Below are positions 16,252-25,821 of a stretch of DNA of 64,000 bases, piece by piece. The position numbers were made by a program, and so were the translations under genes. Within the stretch, counting starts at the first letter, position 1. Each line of letters begins with the position of its first letter. The notes under the pieces were generated by a model, which searched no databases, was not told the origin of the DNA, and saw only the letters and a program-made list of their open reading frames with translations. This DNA comes from T3Sed10-241 sp036796255 (GTDB taxonomy: Bacteria; Bacteroidota; Bacteroidia; Flavobacteriales_D; Cryomorphaceae): assembly GCA_036796255.1 (NCBI GenBank), contig DAIRDH010000011.1:4539-68538 (forward strand), in the 5' to 3' direction.

Positions 16252-17214
16252 TTATGCCACCTTGTCACGCTGCGACAAGGGACTTATGGTGTTACCGCTT
16301 TCAGTTTGCAACAGTTTTTTTGGAAGTCGTCCCTTGATCTCTTCAGCCAACAAGTTGATAAGGCCTAGTTTCAGTTGTGCTTTGTTGTACACGATGCTTA
16401 TCTCGCGTGTAGGTTGAGGATGCTCTATTGGTTTCAGGAATTTCTTTTGCTCTTCCGGCAAATCCAACGCCGTAAGGTAAGGGAGCAAAGTCATGCCAAA
16501 ACCCTGCATCGAGAGCCGAATTAAGGTTTCGAAATTGCCACTTTCAAACTCGAAGGCGTCATGGTTTGGGTGATCTGGAAAGGCGCTTCCGCAAAGATTG
16601 ATGACGTGCTGCCGGAAACAATGGCCGTTTTTTAGCAAAAGCATGTCGCCGATTTTCAGCTCACTGTGCAGGATGAAATCTTCATTTTCCAATCGGTGGT
16701 CGGTAGGGATGAAGGCCATGAATGGCTCGTGGTAGAGGGGCAGTTCTATCAGGCGATTATCATCCAGCGGAGTTGCCATGATGCCGGCATCGAGCTGGTC
16801 CTTGTCGAGCTTGGAAATGATTTGCTCCGTGGTGAGTTCTTCTACTTTCAGTTTAATTTCCGGGTGCTTCTCCGTCATGGCACGCAAAAACCGGGGCAGC
16901 AGGTTTGGAGAAACCGTTGGAATAATGCCGAGTCGGAAATCGCCGCTGAGCGTGGCTTTGCTTCCGCGCACAATGTCGTCGATTCTGCTCGCTTCCTGCA
17001 AAATGACACGTGCCTGCTTGATAAGCCGCGCGCCTATTTCGGTAGGTTCCACTGGATGCTTGCTGCGGTCAAAAAGCAAGATATCCAACTCTTTTTCCAT
17101 CTTGCTGATTTGCATGCTCAACGTGGGCTGTGTGACGAAGCAATGCTCGGCTGCAATGGCAAAATGCCTGTAAGTATCTACGGCTACTACGTATTTGAGC
17201 TGAACTAAAGTCAT
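16252..17214 (-). CDS. oxyR: LysR-type peroxide sensor
   Basis: A 320-residue LysR-family regulator. It has an N-terminal winged helix (about 1-60; HFAIAAEHCFVTQPTLSMQISKMEKEL) and a periplasmic-binding-protein-like effector domain. GHCFRQHVINLC places cysteines at 199 and 208, the same positions as the redox pair of E. coli OxyR, so peroxide sensing is well supported. It would activate catalase and peroxiredoxin genes, none of which is next to it. The intergenic region toward the divergent lipoprotein gene (17215-17340) has a CCGC-TTTAT-GCGG hairpin but no obvious OxyR box. Confidence 0.92.
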   Translation of the reverse strand: MTLVQLKYVVAVDTYRHFAIAAEHCFVTQPTLSMQISKMEKELDILLFDRSKHPVEPTEIGARLIKQARVILQEASRIDDIVRGSKATLSGDFRLGIIPTVSPNLLPRFLRAMTEKHPEIKLKVEELTTEQIISKLDKDQLDAGIMATPLDDNRLIELPLYHEPFMAFIPTDHRLENEDFILHSELKIGDMLLLKNGHCFRQHVINLCGSAFPDHPNHDAFEFESGNFETLIRLSMQGFGMTLLPYLTALDLPEEQKKFLKPIEHPQPTREISIVYNKAQLKLGLINLLAEEIKGRLPKKLLQTESGNTISPLSQRDKVA

Positions 17215-17340
17215 AAAGTGCTAAAGTTGATTGACCGCTTTATGCGGCCAAGTGCAAAATTAGCATAATACCCAGTGTCAGCGAAACCTTTACAATGCTT
17301 TATAAGTATCTTGACCATACCCCTTAACCTTTTGCAACCC

Positions 17341-18024
17341 ATGAAGCATTCATATTTATTAGTTCTTCTCTTTATTTCCTTGGTTCACACGTCTTGCAAT
17401 AAAGACTCTGACCAAAGTGGCTGCACTGATCATATTGCTGTGAACTATGACCCCAGCGCATTGCGCGAAGACGGTTCATGCGAATATAACCAGGCCGAAC
17501 AAGTCATTTGGAGCAATGGCATGAGAGGTGGCTGGAATGGCAACCTCACTGAAGGTGCCTACAGACACGAAATTCTCGCAGGTGCTGCCTACGATAATCT
17601 GCACAGTGCAGATTCTACAGGTGAGGAGCGATCGCTGCTATTGAGCACCGCGGGAGGCAATGAGCATTATAGCTTTTTTACACTTCTCAATGAGCGCGAT
17701 GCACGTGACTTTGCCGAAGGCACATTGCGCTTCGACTGCCGAATTCAAGAGGGTGCTGCTCCCGATTACATTAACCTCTTTATCACTGGTAAAATTTGGG
17801 AAGATGGTTCAGATGTCACTTTCAGACGCAGCGAGAAAGTTGAGATTTCAACGCACTCATTTAACGATTCTACGTTTACGGCAGTGACCGTTCCAATTCG
17901 CCACTTTGGTGAAATAATGATGGCCCGGGTAGAGGTGGTGTGCGGATTTGAATTCGAAGGCGACCGCAACATCAGCGTTGAACTCGACAACATTCGCTGG
18001 TCAGCCAACCGTGACCCCGATTGA
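17341..18024 (+). CDS. Lipoprotein with carbohydrate-binding-like jelly roll
   Basis: A 227-residue protein with a lipobox (LVHTSC). A short GCTDHIAVNYDPSALREDGSCEY unit follows, a Cys-bounded motif seen repeatedly in Bacteroidota surface proteins. The rest (about 55-225) looks like a beta jelly roll ending ISVELDNIRW, similar to carbohydrate-binding modules. The ATG at 17341 was chosen because it starts the lipoprotein signal directly. A surface role is likely; the ligand is unknown. It ends seven bases before the convergent helical protein gene. Confidence 0.6.
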   Translation: MKHSYLLVLLFISLVHTSCNKDSDQSGCTDHIAVNYDPSALREDGSCEYNQAEQVIWSNGMRGGWNGNLTEGAYRHEILAGAAYDNLHSADSTGEERSLLLSTAGGNEHYSFFTLLNERDARDFAEGTLRFDCRIQEGAAPDYINLFITGKIWEDGSDVTFRRSEKVEISTHSFNDSTFTAVTVPIRHFGEIMMARVEVVCGFEFEGDRNISVELDNIRWSANRDPD

Positions 18025-18031
18025 GCAAAGA

Positions 18032-18496
18032 TTAATTCCCTTTCTTCAAATTAACCTGTTTTGAGGCGGGCTTCTCGATCTCTTTCAGGGCTTTCTCAAG
18101 TAATGGCTTCACTTCATTCTCGTAGGTTTTAACCTGCCCGGCCTTCAGATGAGATTTTATTTCCGTTGTTGAGGCTTCACGAAGCTTCGCGATCTCTTGA
18201 TGAAAACGCGCTACTTCTGTGTCCAGGTAAGCTGCTGCCTGTGGATTCTGTTCGGCAATGATTTCCTTGCGCTGGTTTAGTGCATCTATGTTCGCGTAAA
18301 TGTTGTTTTCCGCCTCCACGCGCTTCGATAAGAGCGTTCCAATCTCATGTGTTTGGGTGCCGTCCAGCTTCATTTTCTCCATGATCAATTCAAATTCAGC
18401 ACGCATGGCTTTGTCAGCTTTTTGGTTGCTTTGGGCGAATGTCATGGTTGCGCAAAGCGCTGCTGACAAAAGGAGGAAAATGGATTTAGCTTTCAT
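18032..18496 (-). CDS. Periplasmic helical protein of unknown function
   Basis: A 154-residue protein with a signal peptide ending TFAQ (about 22). The mature part is nearly all helix, rich in Lys, Glu, Ala and Gln, with LDGTQTHEIGTLLSKRVEAENNIYANIDAL and two further amphipathic helices. The layout recalls Spy/CpxP-like periplasmic proteins, but their LTxxQ repeats are not clear. The ATG at 18496 was preferred over one 30 bases upstream. Confidence 0.5.
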   Translation of the reverse strand: MKAKSIFLLLSAALCATMTFAQSNQKADKAMRAEFELIMEKMKLDGTQTHEIGTLLSKRVEAENNIYANIDALNQRKEIIAEQNPQAAAYLDTEVARFHQEIAKLREASTTEIKSHLKAGQVKTYENEVKPLLEKALKEIEKPASKQVNLKKGN

Positions 18497-18641
18497 GGTT
18501 TTGTGATGTTTCAAGTGAAAATTCAAGGTCTAAAAGTACAAAATTAGCTGGGTTGGGTATTTATTTTCTGCCTTCAGGCAAGGGCAAATGTTGCGTTTGC
18601 CTGTTCATTCTTCCACCAAGGTGAGCATTCCATCAAAATTC

Positions 18642-18649
18642 TATCTTTG
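18642..18649 (+). promoter_or_regulatory. -7 element four bases before the nhaC ATG
   Basis: TATCTTTG is a full TAnnTTTG match, followed by GCCC and the ATG at 18654. Confidence 0.5.
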
Positions 18650-18653
18650 GCCC

Positions 18654-20606
18654 ATGCAGCAACTGCCTGGGGTTTTCGTTTTGTTGGTGTCTTTCTTTTG
18701 GTCGGTTTGTTCCATACAGGCACAAGCTTTGGCTGAAGGTTTCGACCCGACCGACTTTTCAGTTGAGCTGCCAACCCTCTTTGTGTATGATGTAGAACAC
18801 ACGCTTACACTGACGTGCCACCAACCCGAGAAGTTGCAAAGCTATGGCAACATTTTGCCCATCGTGGTCAATGGTAAAAAGCTCCTCGCTACCTTTCAGG
18901 GAAGTACCGCCTATATACCAGTGAGCTTCGACCGCAAGGAACCCCTGTCCATCAAGATCGATAAATTCGTTTATGTGCAAACGGTGAATCCCATGCCGCT
19001 ATGGTGGAGTGCGATACCTCCGCTGCTGGTCATTGTCATGGCACTGGTGTTTCGCGAAGTGATTGGGTCTTTACTTATTGGGATTTTTACCGGAGCGATT
19101 GTTTCGGGATATTATATGGCCGGGCCCATGGGTCTCGTAAGCGGCTTCTTCAAAGCCATGGACACCTACCTTGTGGATGCCTTTTACGACCGGGGGCATA
19201 TCAGCGTGATCATATTCTCGACGGCGATAGGAGGTATTGTCGCTGTAATCAGCAAAAATGGTGGGATGCAGGCTGTGGTCAACACATTTTCCAAAAAGGC
19301 CGATACTGCCAAGAGCGGACAAATGGCCACCTGGATGCTGGGGATCGCAATATTTTTCGACGATTACGCCAATACCCTGGTGGTTGGAAATACCATGCGC
19401 TCTCTTACCGACAAGCTCAGGATAAGCCGCGAGAAGCTGGCGTACATCGTGGACAGTACCGCCGCTCCTGTGGCCGCCATTGCGTTGATTACCACGTGGA
19501 TTGGTGCAGAACTTGGATACATTGAAGGTGCCCTCGCAGTGATAGAGAGCAAAGGGCAAGGTGCGGTTGAAATGAACGCTTACGCAGTGTTTCTCAATTC
19601 ACTCGGCTATGCGTTTTACCCCGTGTTTGCACTGCTCCTTATTGTGATTATCTTTTATCAGGGCCGGGATTTTGGGCCCATGTACACCGCTGAGGTGAAT
19701 GCACGCAAAGGCTTGCCCAGCAATGCACATGCAAAGCTCGAAAGCGCGAATAGTGATGAGTTCAAGCCGCAGGAGGGTGCTCCGCTGCGTAAGATTAATG
19801 CCTTGATTCCGCTTGCCATTGTCATTTTCGGCACAGTGGCAGGACTTTTCATCACGGGCTATGATGCCTCGGTGTGGGCCGATGAGGGCCTGCGCTTTGG
19901 GCAAAAGCTGTCATTCACCATCGGTGCGAGCGATAGCTATCAGGCGCTCTTGTGGGCTTCTATTTCAGGACTTATCGTGGCAGTGCTGATGACGGCAGCC
20001 CAGAAGATAATGACTTACTCGACTGCAGTCGAAACGGCTGTGAATGGATTCAAAACCATGATGAGTGCTGTGGTTATTCTTCTGCTTGCTTGGGCTTTGG
20101 CATCGCTTACCCAGCAAATGCACACCGCCGACTACCTCGCCACACTTGCCGGTGATAGCGTGGCACCCTGGGCCGTGCCGGGCATTACCTTTGTGATTGC
20201 GGCGGTGGTATCTTTCTCCACCGGTTCGGCCTGGGGCACCATGGCCATTGTGTATCCATTGATGTTGCCGCTGAGCTGGGAGCTCTCGATTGCCTCGGGA
20301 GTCGAAGCCCAGGAAGGAATGCAGTATTTTTTCAATGTAACCTCATGTGTGCTGGCAGGTGCCGTGCTCGGCGACCATTGCTCGCCCATCAGCGACACCA
20401 CCATTTTGAGCTCCCTTGCTACCCAGTGTAACCATATAGAGCACGTGCGCACCCAGTTGCCTTACGCCTTGACTGCCGGGCTCGTGGCATTGGTGTTTAC
20501 GGTATTGAGCGCTACTGTGGGCTTGCCGTGGTATTTGTGCTACGCTTTAGGAATAGGTTTGCTCGTCATCATTGTCCGCTTCATCGGCCGACGTATAGAG
20601 GTCTGA
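18654..20606 (+). CDS. nhaC: NhaC-family Na+/H+ antiporter with extracytoplasmic N-domain
   Basis: A 650-residue protein. A signal peptide (about 1-24) leads into a small beta domain of about 100 residues, which is then followed by the NhaC transporter. The transporter core shows WWSAIPPLLVIVMALVFREV, IFFDDYANTLVVGNTMR, DSTAAPVAAIALITTWIG and GDHCSPISDTTILSS, all diagnostic. The fused N-terminal domain is a common Bacteroidota arrangement. It exchanges Na+ for H+ at the inner membrane. Its last 60 bases overlap the 3' end of the convergent MMPL gene. Confidence 0.88.
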   Translation: MQQLPGVFVLLVSFFWSVCSIQAQALAEGFDPTDFSVELPTLFVYDVEHTLTLTCHQPEKLQSYGNILPIVVNGKKLLATFQGSTAYIPVSFDRKEPLSIKIDKFVYVQTVNPMPLWWSAIPPLLVIVMALVFREVIGSLLIGIFTGAIVSGYYMAGPMGLVSGFFKAMDTYLVDAFYDRGHISVIIFSTAIGGIVAVISKNGGMQAVVNTFSKKADTAKSGQMATWMLGIAIFFDDYANTLVVGNTMRSLTDKLRISREKLAYIVDSTAAPVAAIALITTWIGAELGYIEGALAVIESKGQGAVEMNAYAVFLNSLGYAFYPVFALLLIVIIFYQGRDFGPMYTAEVNARKGLPSNAHAKLESANSDEFKPQEGAPLRKINALIPLAIVIFGTVAGLFITGYDASVWADEGLRFGQKLSFTIGASDSYQALLWASISGLIVAVLMTAAQKIMTYSTAVETAVNGFKTMMSAVVILLLAWALASLTQQMHTADYLATLAGDSVAPWAVPGITFVIAAVVSFSTGSAWGTMAIVYPLMLPLSWELSIASGVEAQEGMQYFFNVTSCVLAGAVLGDHCSPISDTTILSSLATQCNHIEHVRTQLPYALTAGLVALVFTVLSATVGLPWYLCYALGIGLLVIIVRFIGRRIEV

Positions 20607-22847
20607 GCTGCTGTTAGGGAGATAGGACATTAAGGCAGGCAGCAGGCTTAAGTCGAATATCAATGCAAAGCCCAAGGTCAAAGTTACCAGCAATCCAATA
20701 TAAAAAGTGCTTTGGAAGGAGCTGAAGCAAAGGCTGATAAAGCCGCCAAAGAGGATGATGCTGGTAATGATCAGCGCCTTGCCGGTATGTATGAAGGCAT
20801 TTCTTAAAGCGAGGTAGGGGATGCGCCCTTTGATCAATTCCAGTTTGTAACGGCTTAGCAGGTGGATGGTGTCATCCACGGCAATTCCAAACGCAATGGT
20901 GAAAATAATGCTCGTGCTCATCTTGAGGTCGATGCCGAGGTAATACATGACCGATGCCACTGCCAGCAAGGGCAAAATATTGGGAATAAGTGCGATGGCC
21001 ACCATCCGGATACTCCTGAACATCAAGCCCATTATCAGAGAGATGAGTGCAAAGGCCACCCCAAGGCCCTTGGCCAGGCTGTATACAAGGTTTTGGTTGG
21101 TACGGTCAATAAGGGTACCCGTGCCTGAGATGGAAATGTCAAATTGCTTGTCGAGGCCTTCTTCGCTGATAAAGGTCTGGAGCGCGGCATTCCTCTTTTC
21201 AAATTCCTGTGCACCCCAGTCGCCTGCCCTGCCAAATACACGGGCATAGGTGGCTGTGCTGTCGAGCACTACGTTCAGCTTACCGGCCTGGTGCATCTTT
21301 TGCATCTGGGCCGTTTGGGTATTCCAATCGCGCTCTCCTTCAGGGAGTTTGTAATAAGCTGACCTGCCGCCATTGTAGGTTTGGTTGATGGACTTGATCA
21401 CGCTGACAGGGGAGTTGAGCGCAGCCACGCCATAGTGCTCGGGAAGCCAGAGTTGTAGCTTTTCCAATGCCTGCAGGTGCTCTGCATCGAAAAAATCCTC
21501 ATCCGTGTTTTTCAGCTTGATGCCCAGCTCAAAAGGCCTCACCCCGGCAAAGTACTTGTCGAAGAAACTGAAATCCTGCCTCAGTTTTTCCTTGGGCTTT
21601 AGGTCTTCAAGAAGGTAGTTGTTGAGCCCCAGCTGTGTGCTGCTCAAGGCAAAAATGGCTGTTAGCAAGGCCGCCCCAATGATCAATGGCTTTCGATAGT
21701 GGATCACCTTTGGGAAGAGCGTTTCCAGAAAAGTATCCCAGTAGAGATTGGCCTTGGTACTTAGTGCCTTTGAGGGAGGTGTGGTGAGGCTCAGCCACGC
21801 GGGCATCATGGTGATGGCAATTACAAAAGCTGCCAAAACCCCCGCAGCCGTGAGCAAGCCAAATTCCTGAAGCGTGGGTATTCCCGTGAAGTACAGCGAA
21901 GCAAAGCCAATGGCGGTGGTGATGCTTGTGAGCAGGGTGGCAAGTCCGGTATCGAAGGTCATTTGCCGCAAGGCGTAGCGCTGTGAGTGCCCCTTCTTGA
22001 GCTCCTCGAGGTAGCGGGCGTAGAGGTGCACGGCGTCGCTCATGCCCACCACAAAGATGACCGGTGGCAACATATTGAGTAGTATGCCAATGCCGCTGCC
22101 CGATAAGTTGAGTATGCCAATACTCCACACCACGGCCAGTAGCACGGTGACCAGTGGCAGCACTATCCCGCGAAAGCTGCGAAACATAAAATACAACAAC
22201 ACCACAACGAAGCCGATGGCTATGAGCATAAAAATGGCAAACTCGCCTTGTATTTTGTTGATGTACACCACCTGCCCTATGGCCCTGCCTCCCACATGCA
22301 CGCCATCAAATTCAAAAGTGTCGAGGATGCTGTACAGCCCGGCCGACATTTCATCGCTCTTTTGCTTGCTCAGGCCCTGGGAGGTGAGCAGCAGTATGCT
22401 CACTGCGGTGGTTTCGCGCGAGAAGAAATTGTCGATAAGGGCGGAGTTCGAAAACACCTGAAGGGAATCCTTTTCGGGGTTGCTTCCGAGTATGGGGCGC
22501 TGAAAGATGCTGCCTGTCAGGGGCTCCCTTACGGGAATTTTGATATTGCTCGGTGAGCGCACCTCGATTACGTGGGGCGTGCTTGCCAGCGCTTCGGTGA
22601 GCGCTGCGAGCTTTTCGTAAAAGGGCTGGTTGAACACCCCATCCTTCGATACAAGGCCCACAAGCACAAAGTCATTGTCGGTGCCGAAAGTCTGGCGGTG
22701 GGTTTCAAAGTAAGCGGTGGCGGGGTCGCTGGGCTTGAAGAATTTATCGAAGTCGTAATCGAAATAGGTGCCGGGCAAGGTCGACGCCAAGGCGAGGGTC
22801 AGCACGCCGAGGCCCGTTAGCAAAAGGTAAGCCCATTTTTTTTGCAT
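20547..22847 (-). CDS. MMPL/RND-family membrane transporter
   Basis: A 766-residue protein with the duplicated RND layout: helix 1, a large periplasmic loop (about 30-195), five helices (IGFVVVLLYFMFRSF; MSDAVHLYARYLEEL), and the same again from about 375. In each half the helix-4 segment has an acidic residue typical of proton relay (GMSDAVHL and FGIAVDDTIHLLSRY). Single-polypeptide members move hopanoids or other lipids in some bacteria; no substrate is evident here. Its 3' end lies inside nhaC by 60 bases, tail to tail. Confidence 0.85.
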   Translation of the reverse strand: MQKKWAYLLLTGLGVLTLALASTLPGTYFDYDFDKFFKPSDPATAYFETHRQTFGTDNDFVLVGLVSKDGVFNQPFYEKLAALTEALASTPHVIEVRSPSNIKIPVREPLTGSIFQRPILGSNPEKDSLQVFSNSALIDNFFSRETTAVSILLLTSQGLSKQKSDEMSAGLYSILDTFEFDGVHVGGRAIGQVVYINKIQGEFAIFMLIAIGFVVVLLYFMFRSFRGIVLPLVTVLLAVVWSIGILNLSGSGIGILLNMLPPVIFVVGMSDAVHLYARYLEELKKGHSQRYALRQMTFDTGLATLLTSITTAIGFASLYFTGIPTLQEFGLLTAAGVLAAFVIAITMMPAWLSLTTPPSKALSTKANLYWDTFLETLFPKVIHYRKPLIIGAALLTAIFALSSTQLGLNNYLLEDLKPKEKLRQDFSFFDKYFAGVRPFELGIKLKNTDEDFFDAEHLQALEKLQLWLPEHYGVAALNSPVSVIKSINQTYNGGRSAYYKLPEGERDWNTQTAQMQKMHQAGKLNVVLDSTATYARVFGRAGDWGAQEFEKRNAALQTFISEEGLDKQFDISISGTGTLIDRTNQNLVYSLAKGLGVAFALISLIMGLMFRSIRMVAIALIPNILPLLAVASVMYYLGIDLKMSTSIIFTIAFGIAVDDTIHLLSRYKLELIKGRIPYLALRNAFIHTGKALIITSIILFGGFISLCFSSFQSTFYIGLLVTLTLGFALIFDLSLLPALMSYLPNSSSDLYTSADEADNDDEQTYS

Positions 22848-23033
22848 AGTCTGTAAAGCTGCGCAAAGAACGCTTATTTGCCGACTTTGTTAAAATGAGA
22901 ATGGCAAAGCTTGCTTCCGCAAATAAAAAAAGTCAAAGGTTTTTGGTATTCCGCGTTTTCAAAATTTAGAAGTATGCGGAAAGGGAAAGTTGCCAGTATT
23001 ACCACGAATAAGTTGCAAGTGATTCGTTCTTGA

Positions 23034-23045
23034 TGTAAATTTACA
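23034..23045. promoter_or_regulatory. Palindrome before parD, likely autoregulatory operator
   Basis: TGTAAATTTACA is a perfect 12-bp palindrome that overlaps a -7-like TAAATTTA, with TTG at 23013-23015 as a possible -33. It ends 15 bases before the parD ATG. ParD dimers normally repress their own promoter, so this is a reasonable operator. Confidence 0.5.
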
Positions 23046-23060
23046 CCAAAGTAGAATGTT

Positions 23061-23306
23061 ATGACCAGACAAAGTATATCATTAACGAAGCCAAATGATG
23101 AATGGCTAAAGGCACAAGTCAATAGCGAAGAATATTCTAGCAAAAGCGAACTTGTGAATGATTTGATTAGACAGGCTCGAAAACAACAAGTTCAAACTGA
23201 TTGGATCAGAGACAAACTAAATAAATCTGAAGCCAACGGATTTACCAATGAAACGAAAGAACAAATTTTAAAGCAGTCAAAGTCTTTACTTAATGGCGAA
23301 ATATAG
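23061..23306 (+). CDS. parD: ParD-type antitoxin
   Basis: An 81-residue protein. TRQSISLTKPNDEWLKAQVNSEEYSSKSELVNDLIRQARKQQ is a ribbon-helix-helix of the ParD family, followed by a toxin-binding C-terminal helix. The gene is AT-rich compared with its neighbours, as expected for a mobile toxin-antitoxin module. Its stop overlaps the parE start by 14 bases. Because parE carries a nonsense codon, this antitoxin now stands without a complete partner. Confidence 0.85.
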   Translation: MTRQSISLTKPNDEWLKAQVNSEEYSSKSELVNDLIRQARKQQVQTDWIRDKLNKSEANGFTNETKEQILKQSKSLLNGEI

Positions 23307-23580
23307 ATTAAGTAATGAAGCTAAGAGAGACTTGATAAGAATACATCATTACGGAGTTGAAAAGTTTGGAATTGCCCAAGCCGATAAATACTTTGATACG
23401 TTTTTTGAGTATTTTGATACCATTGCTCAACGTCCAATTTCTTTTTAATCAGTCGATTATATTAAAAAAGGATATAGCCGATGTGTTTGTGGAGTTGACA
23501 GTATACATTTCAGAATAGAGAATGGTACTGTTGAAATAATGGCAATTATTGGAAGACAGGACTTGAATAATATTCTGTAG
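23293..23580 (+). pseudogene. parE: ParE-type toxin interrupted by an in-frame TAA
   Basis: The frame starting at ATG 23293 encodes MAKYRLSNEAKRDLIRIHHYG and later GYSRCVCGVDSIHFRIENGTVEIMAIIGRQDL, a full 95-codon RelE/ParE-type toxin. Codon 52 (23446-23448) is TAA, between RPISF and SVDYIKKGY. Relatives usually have Gln or another residue there, so a single CAA-to-TAA change would explain it. The 44 codons after the stop keep family sequence with no frameshift, so the lesion looks recent. The truncated product lacks the C-terminal strand needed for toxicity. Confidence 0.8.
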
Positions 23581-23818
23581 CGGTACCAGCGGAAAAAAAA
23601 TACATTGAGCGAGAAAGACAATTGCCAATCAGAGTGGTAAATCGGTATTATTATGGGCATAGCACTAGATTGTCGACCATGTCCCCTTAATCTGTTTAAA
23701 GTGAATTAATTGCAGTCAGTCTGAGTCTGAAAAAGAATCGAAATCAGGTTCGTTGCAAATATCGCGGTACAAAAACGGGGAATCACAAATGGCAATCCAT
23801 AACCTCAATGGTACAAAC
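23581..23818. other. AT-rich flank of the ParDE locus
   Basis: No gene is recognisable. The base composition stays as low in GC as the toxin-antitoxin module up to about 23760, which suggests that this is the rest of the acquired segment. No terminal repeats or integrase fragment were found. Confidence 0.35.
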
Positions 23819-23848
23819 AAAAAAAGCCGGAGCTATGCGCCCCGGCTT
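23819..23848 (-). terminator. Rho-independent terminator of dnaK
   Basis: On the reverse strand, AAGCCGG and CCGGCTT form a seven-base stem around an 11-base loop, followed by a run of seven T. It starts 22 bases after the dnaK stop. Confidence 0.8.
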
Positions 23849-23870
23849 AATCAATCATTCGTCTTTCGAC

Positions 23871-25778
23871 TTATTTTTCGTCTTTTACTTCTTCGAAATC
23901 CACATCGGTCACTTCTTCGTCACCTGCTGCGCTTTCTGCACCTTGTCCTGCATCGGCTCCGTTGGCGCCTGATTGCTGCTGGGCATTGTACATTTCTTGC
24001 GAAGCTGCTTGAAATACGGTGTTGAGTTTCTCAATCGCTGGATTGATGGCGTCAACATCCTGCGTTTCGTGCGCTTTTTTCAATTCTGCCAAAGCATCTT
24101 CGATAGGCTGCTTTTTGTCGGCTGGAATTTTATCGCCAAACTCCTTCAGTTGCTTTTCCGTTTGGAAAATGAGTGAGTCGGCCTTGTTCAGCGTCTCCGC
24201 ACGCTCCTTGGCTTTGTTGTCGCTTTCGGCATTGGCTTCAGCCTCTTGCTTCATGCGGGCAATCTCAGCGTCGGTAAGTCCGCTCGAAGCTTCAATGCGT
24301 ATACTTTGCTCTTTGCCGGTCGCTTTGTCTTTGGCCGATACGTTCATGATACCGTTGGCATCGATGTCGAAAGTCACTTCAATTTGAGGTACTCCCCTTG
24401 GTGCTGGTGGAATATCGGTAAGCTGGAAGCGTCCTATAGTCCTGTTTGCGGAAGCGATAGGGCGCTCACCTTGCAACACGTGAATATCAACCGATGGCTG
24501 GCTGTCGCTGGCCGTTGAGAAGGTTTCAGACTTCTTGGTTGGGATTGTAGTGTTGGCTTCAATCAATTTGGTGAATACACCTCCCATGGTTTCGATACCC
24601 AATGAAAGTGGGGTCACGTCAAGAAGCAATACATCTTTTACTTCACCTGTCAATACACCACCCTGGATGGCAGCACCGATGGCAACCACTTCGTCGGGGT
24701 TTACGCCTTTAGAGGGCTCTTTTCCAAAGAAGTTTTTAACGGCATCCTGAATGGCAGGGATACGTGTAGATCCACCCACCAAAATCACTTCGTCGATGTC
24801 GGTCTTGCTCAGGCCGGCAGCTTTCAGTGCTTTCTGGCATGGCTCGATGGTGCGCTTGATCAATGAGTCTGCAAGCTGCTCAAACTTCGCACGGCTCAGT
24901 GTTTTCACAAGGTGCTTTGGTATGCCATCTACTGGCATGATGTAAGGCAGGTTAACTTCGGTAGAAGATGAGCTCGAGAGTTCAATTTTCGCTTTTTCAG
25001 CGGCTTCTTTCAATCGCTGCAGTGCCATTGGGTCTCTGGTGAGGTCAATGCCATTGTCGTTTTTGAACTCAGTTACCAACCATTCAATAATTACCTGGTC
25101 GAAGTCGTCACCGCCGAGGTGGGTATCGCCATCTGTTGAAAGTACTTCGAATACGCCATCGCCCAGCTCAAGGATGGACACGTCGTGCGTACCACCACCG
25201 CAGTCAAATACCACAACTTTAAGGTCGCTGGTTTTCTTGTCGAGGCCATAGGCCAAAGCAGCAGCAGTAGGCTCGTTGATAATACGGCGCACTTTCAAGC
25301 CGGCAATCTCACCAGCTTCTTTGGTGGCCTGGCGCTGTGAGTCGTTAAAGTAGGCAGGCACGGTAATCACCGCTTCGCTTACTGTGGTGCCGAGAAAGTC
25401 TTCTGCGGTTTTTTTCATTTTTTGCAACACGATGGCAGAAATCTCCTGCGGCGTGTACATGCGGTCGTCAATCTGCACCCGCGGGGTGTTGTTGTCGCCT
25501 TTCACTACTTTATAAGGTACGCGAGCTGCTTCGTTTTTTACTTCATCGAAGGAGTTGCCCATGAATCGCTTGATGGACGAAATGGTTTTTTCAGGATTGG
25601 TGATGGCCTGTCGTTTTGCAGGGTCACCTACCTTGCGCTCGCCACCTTCCACGAATGCCACGATAGAGGGTGTAGTGCGTTTTCCTTCACTGTTGGCTAT
25701 TACCACGGGCTCATTTCCCTCCATTACTGACACGCAGGAGTTGGTGGTACCCAGGTCTATTCCGATAATTTTGCTCAT
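23871..25778 (-). CDS. dnaK: Hsp70 chaperone DnaK
   Basis: A complete 635-residue Hsp70. The nucleotide-binding domain carries IGIDLGTTNSCVSVMEG at the start, FDCGGGTHDVSILELG and VGGSTRIPAIQ. The substrate-binding domain begins after the LLDVTPLSLGIETMGG linker, and the C-terminus ends in the acidic EEVTDVDFEEVKDEK tail of bacterial DnaK. It works with DnaJ and GrpE, which are not adjacent; a DnaJ-like gene lies 4.3 kb away. It is monocistronic, with its own terminator and two dyads in the 129-base upstream gap. Confidence 0.98.
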   Translation of the reverse strand: MSKIIGIDLGTTNSCVSVMEGNEPVVIANSEGKRTTPSIVAFVEGGERKVGDPAKRQAITNPEKTISSIKRFMGNSFDEVKNEAARVPYKVVKGDNNTPRVQIDDRMYTPQEISAIVLQKMKKTAEDFLGTTVSEAVITVPAYFNDSQRQATKEAGEIAGLKVRRIINEPTAAALAYGLDKKTSDLKVVVFDCGGGTHDVSILELGDGVFEVLSTDGDTHLGGDDFDQVIIEWLVTEFKNDNGIDLTRDPMALQRLKEAAEKAKIELSSSSSTEVNLPYIMPVDGIPKHLVKTLSRAKFEQLADSLIKRTIEPCQKALKAAGLSKTDIDEVILVGGSTRIPAIQDAVKNFFGKEPSKGVNPDEVVAIGAAIQGGVLTGEVKDVLLLDVTPLSLGIETMGGVFTKLIEANTTIPTKKSETFSTASDSQPSVDIHVLQGERPIASANRTIGRFQLTDIPPAPRGVPQIEVTFDIDANGIMNVSAKDKATGKEQSIRIEASSGLTDAEIARMKQEAEANAESDNKAKERAETLNKADSLIFQTEKQLKEFGDKIPADKKQPIEDALAELKKAHETQDVDAINPAIEKLNTVFQAASQEMYNAQQQSGANGADAGQGAESAAGDEEVTDVDFEEVKDEK

Positions 25779-25821
25779 TTTGTATTTGTTAAAATTGTTG
25801 TTTTCAGTTTGAACCTATGGT

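Noticed and set aside
22874..23143. Reverse frame of 89 codons over the parD upstream region
   Set aside because: It overlaps the real parD gene and its operator, and the hydrophobic composition follows from AT-rich DNA.
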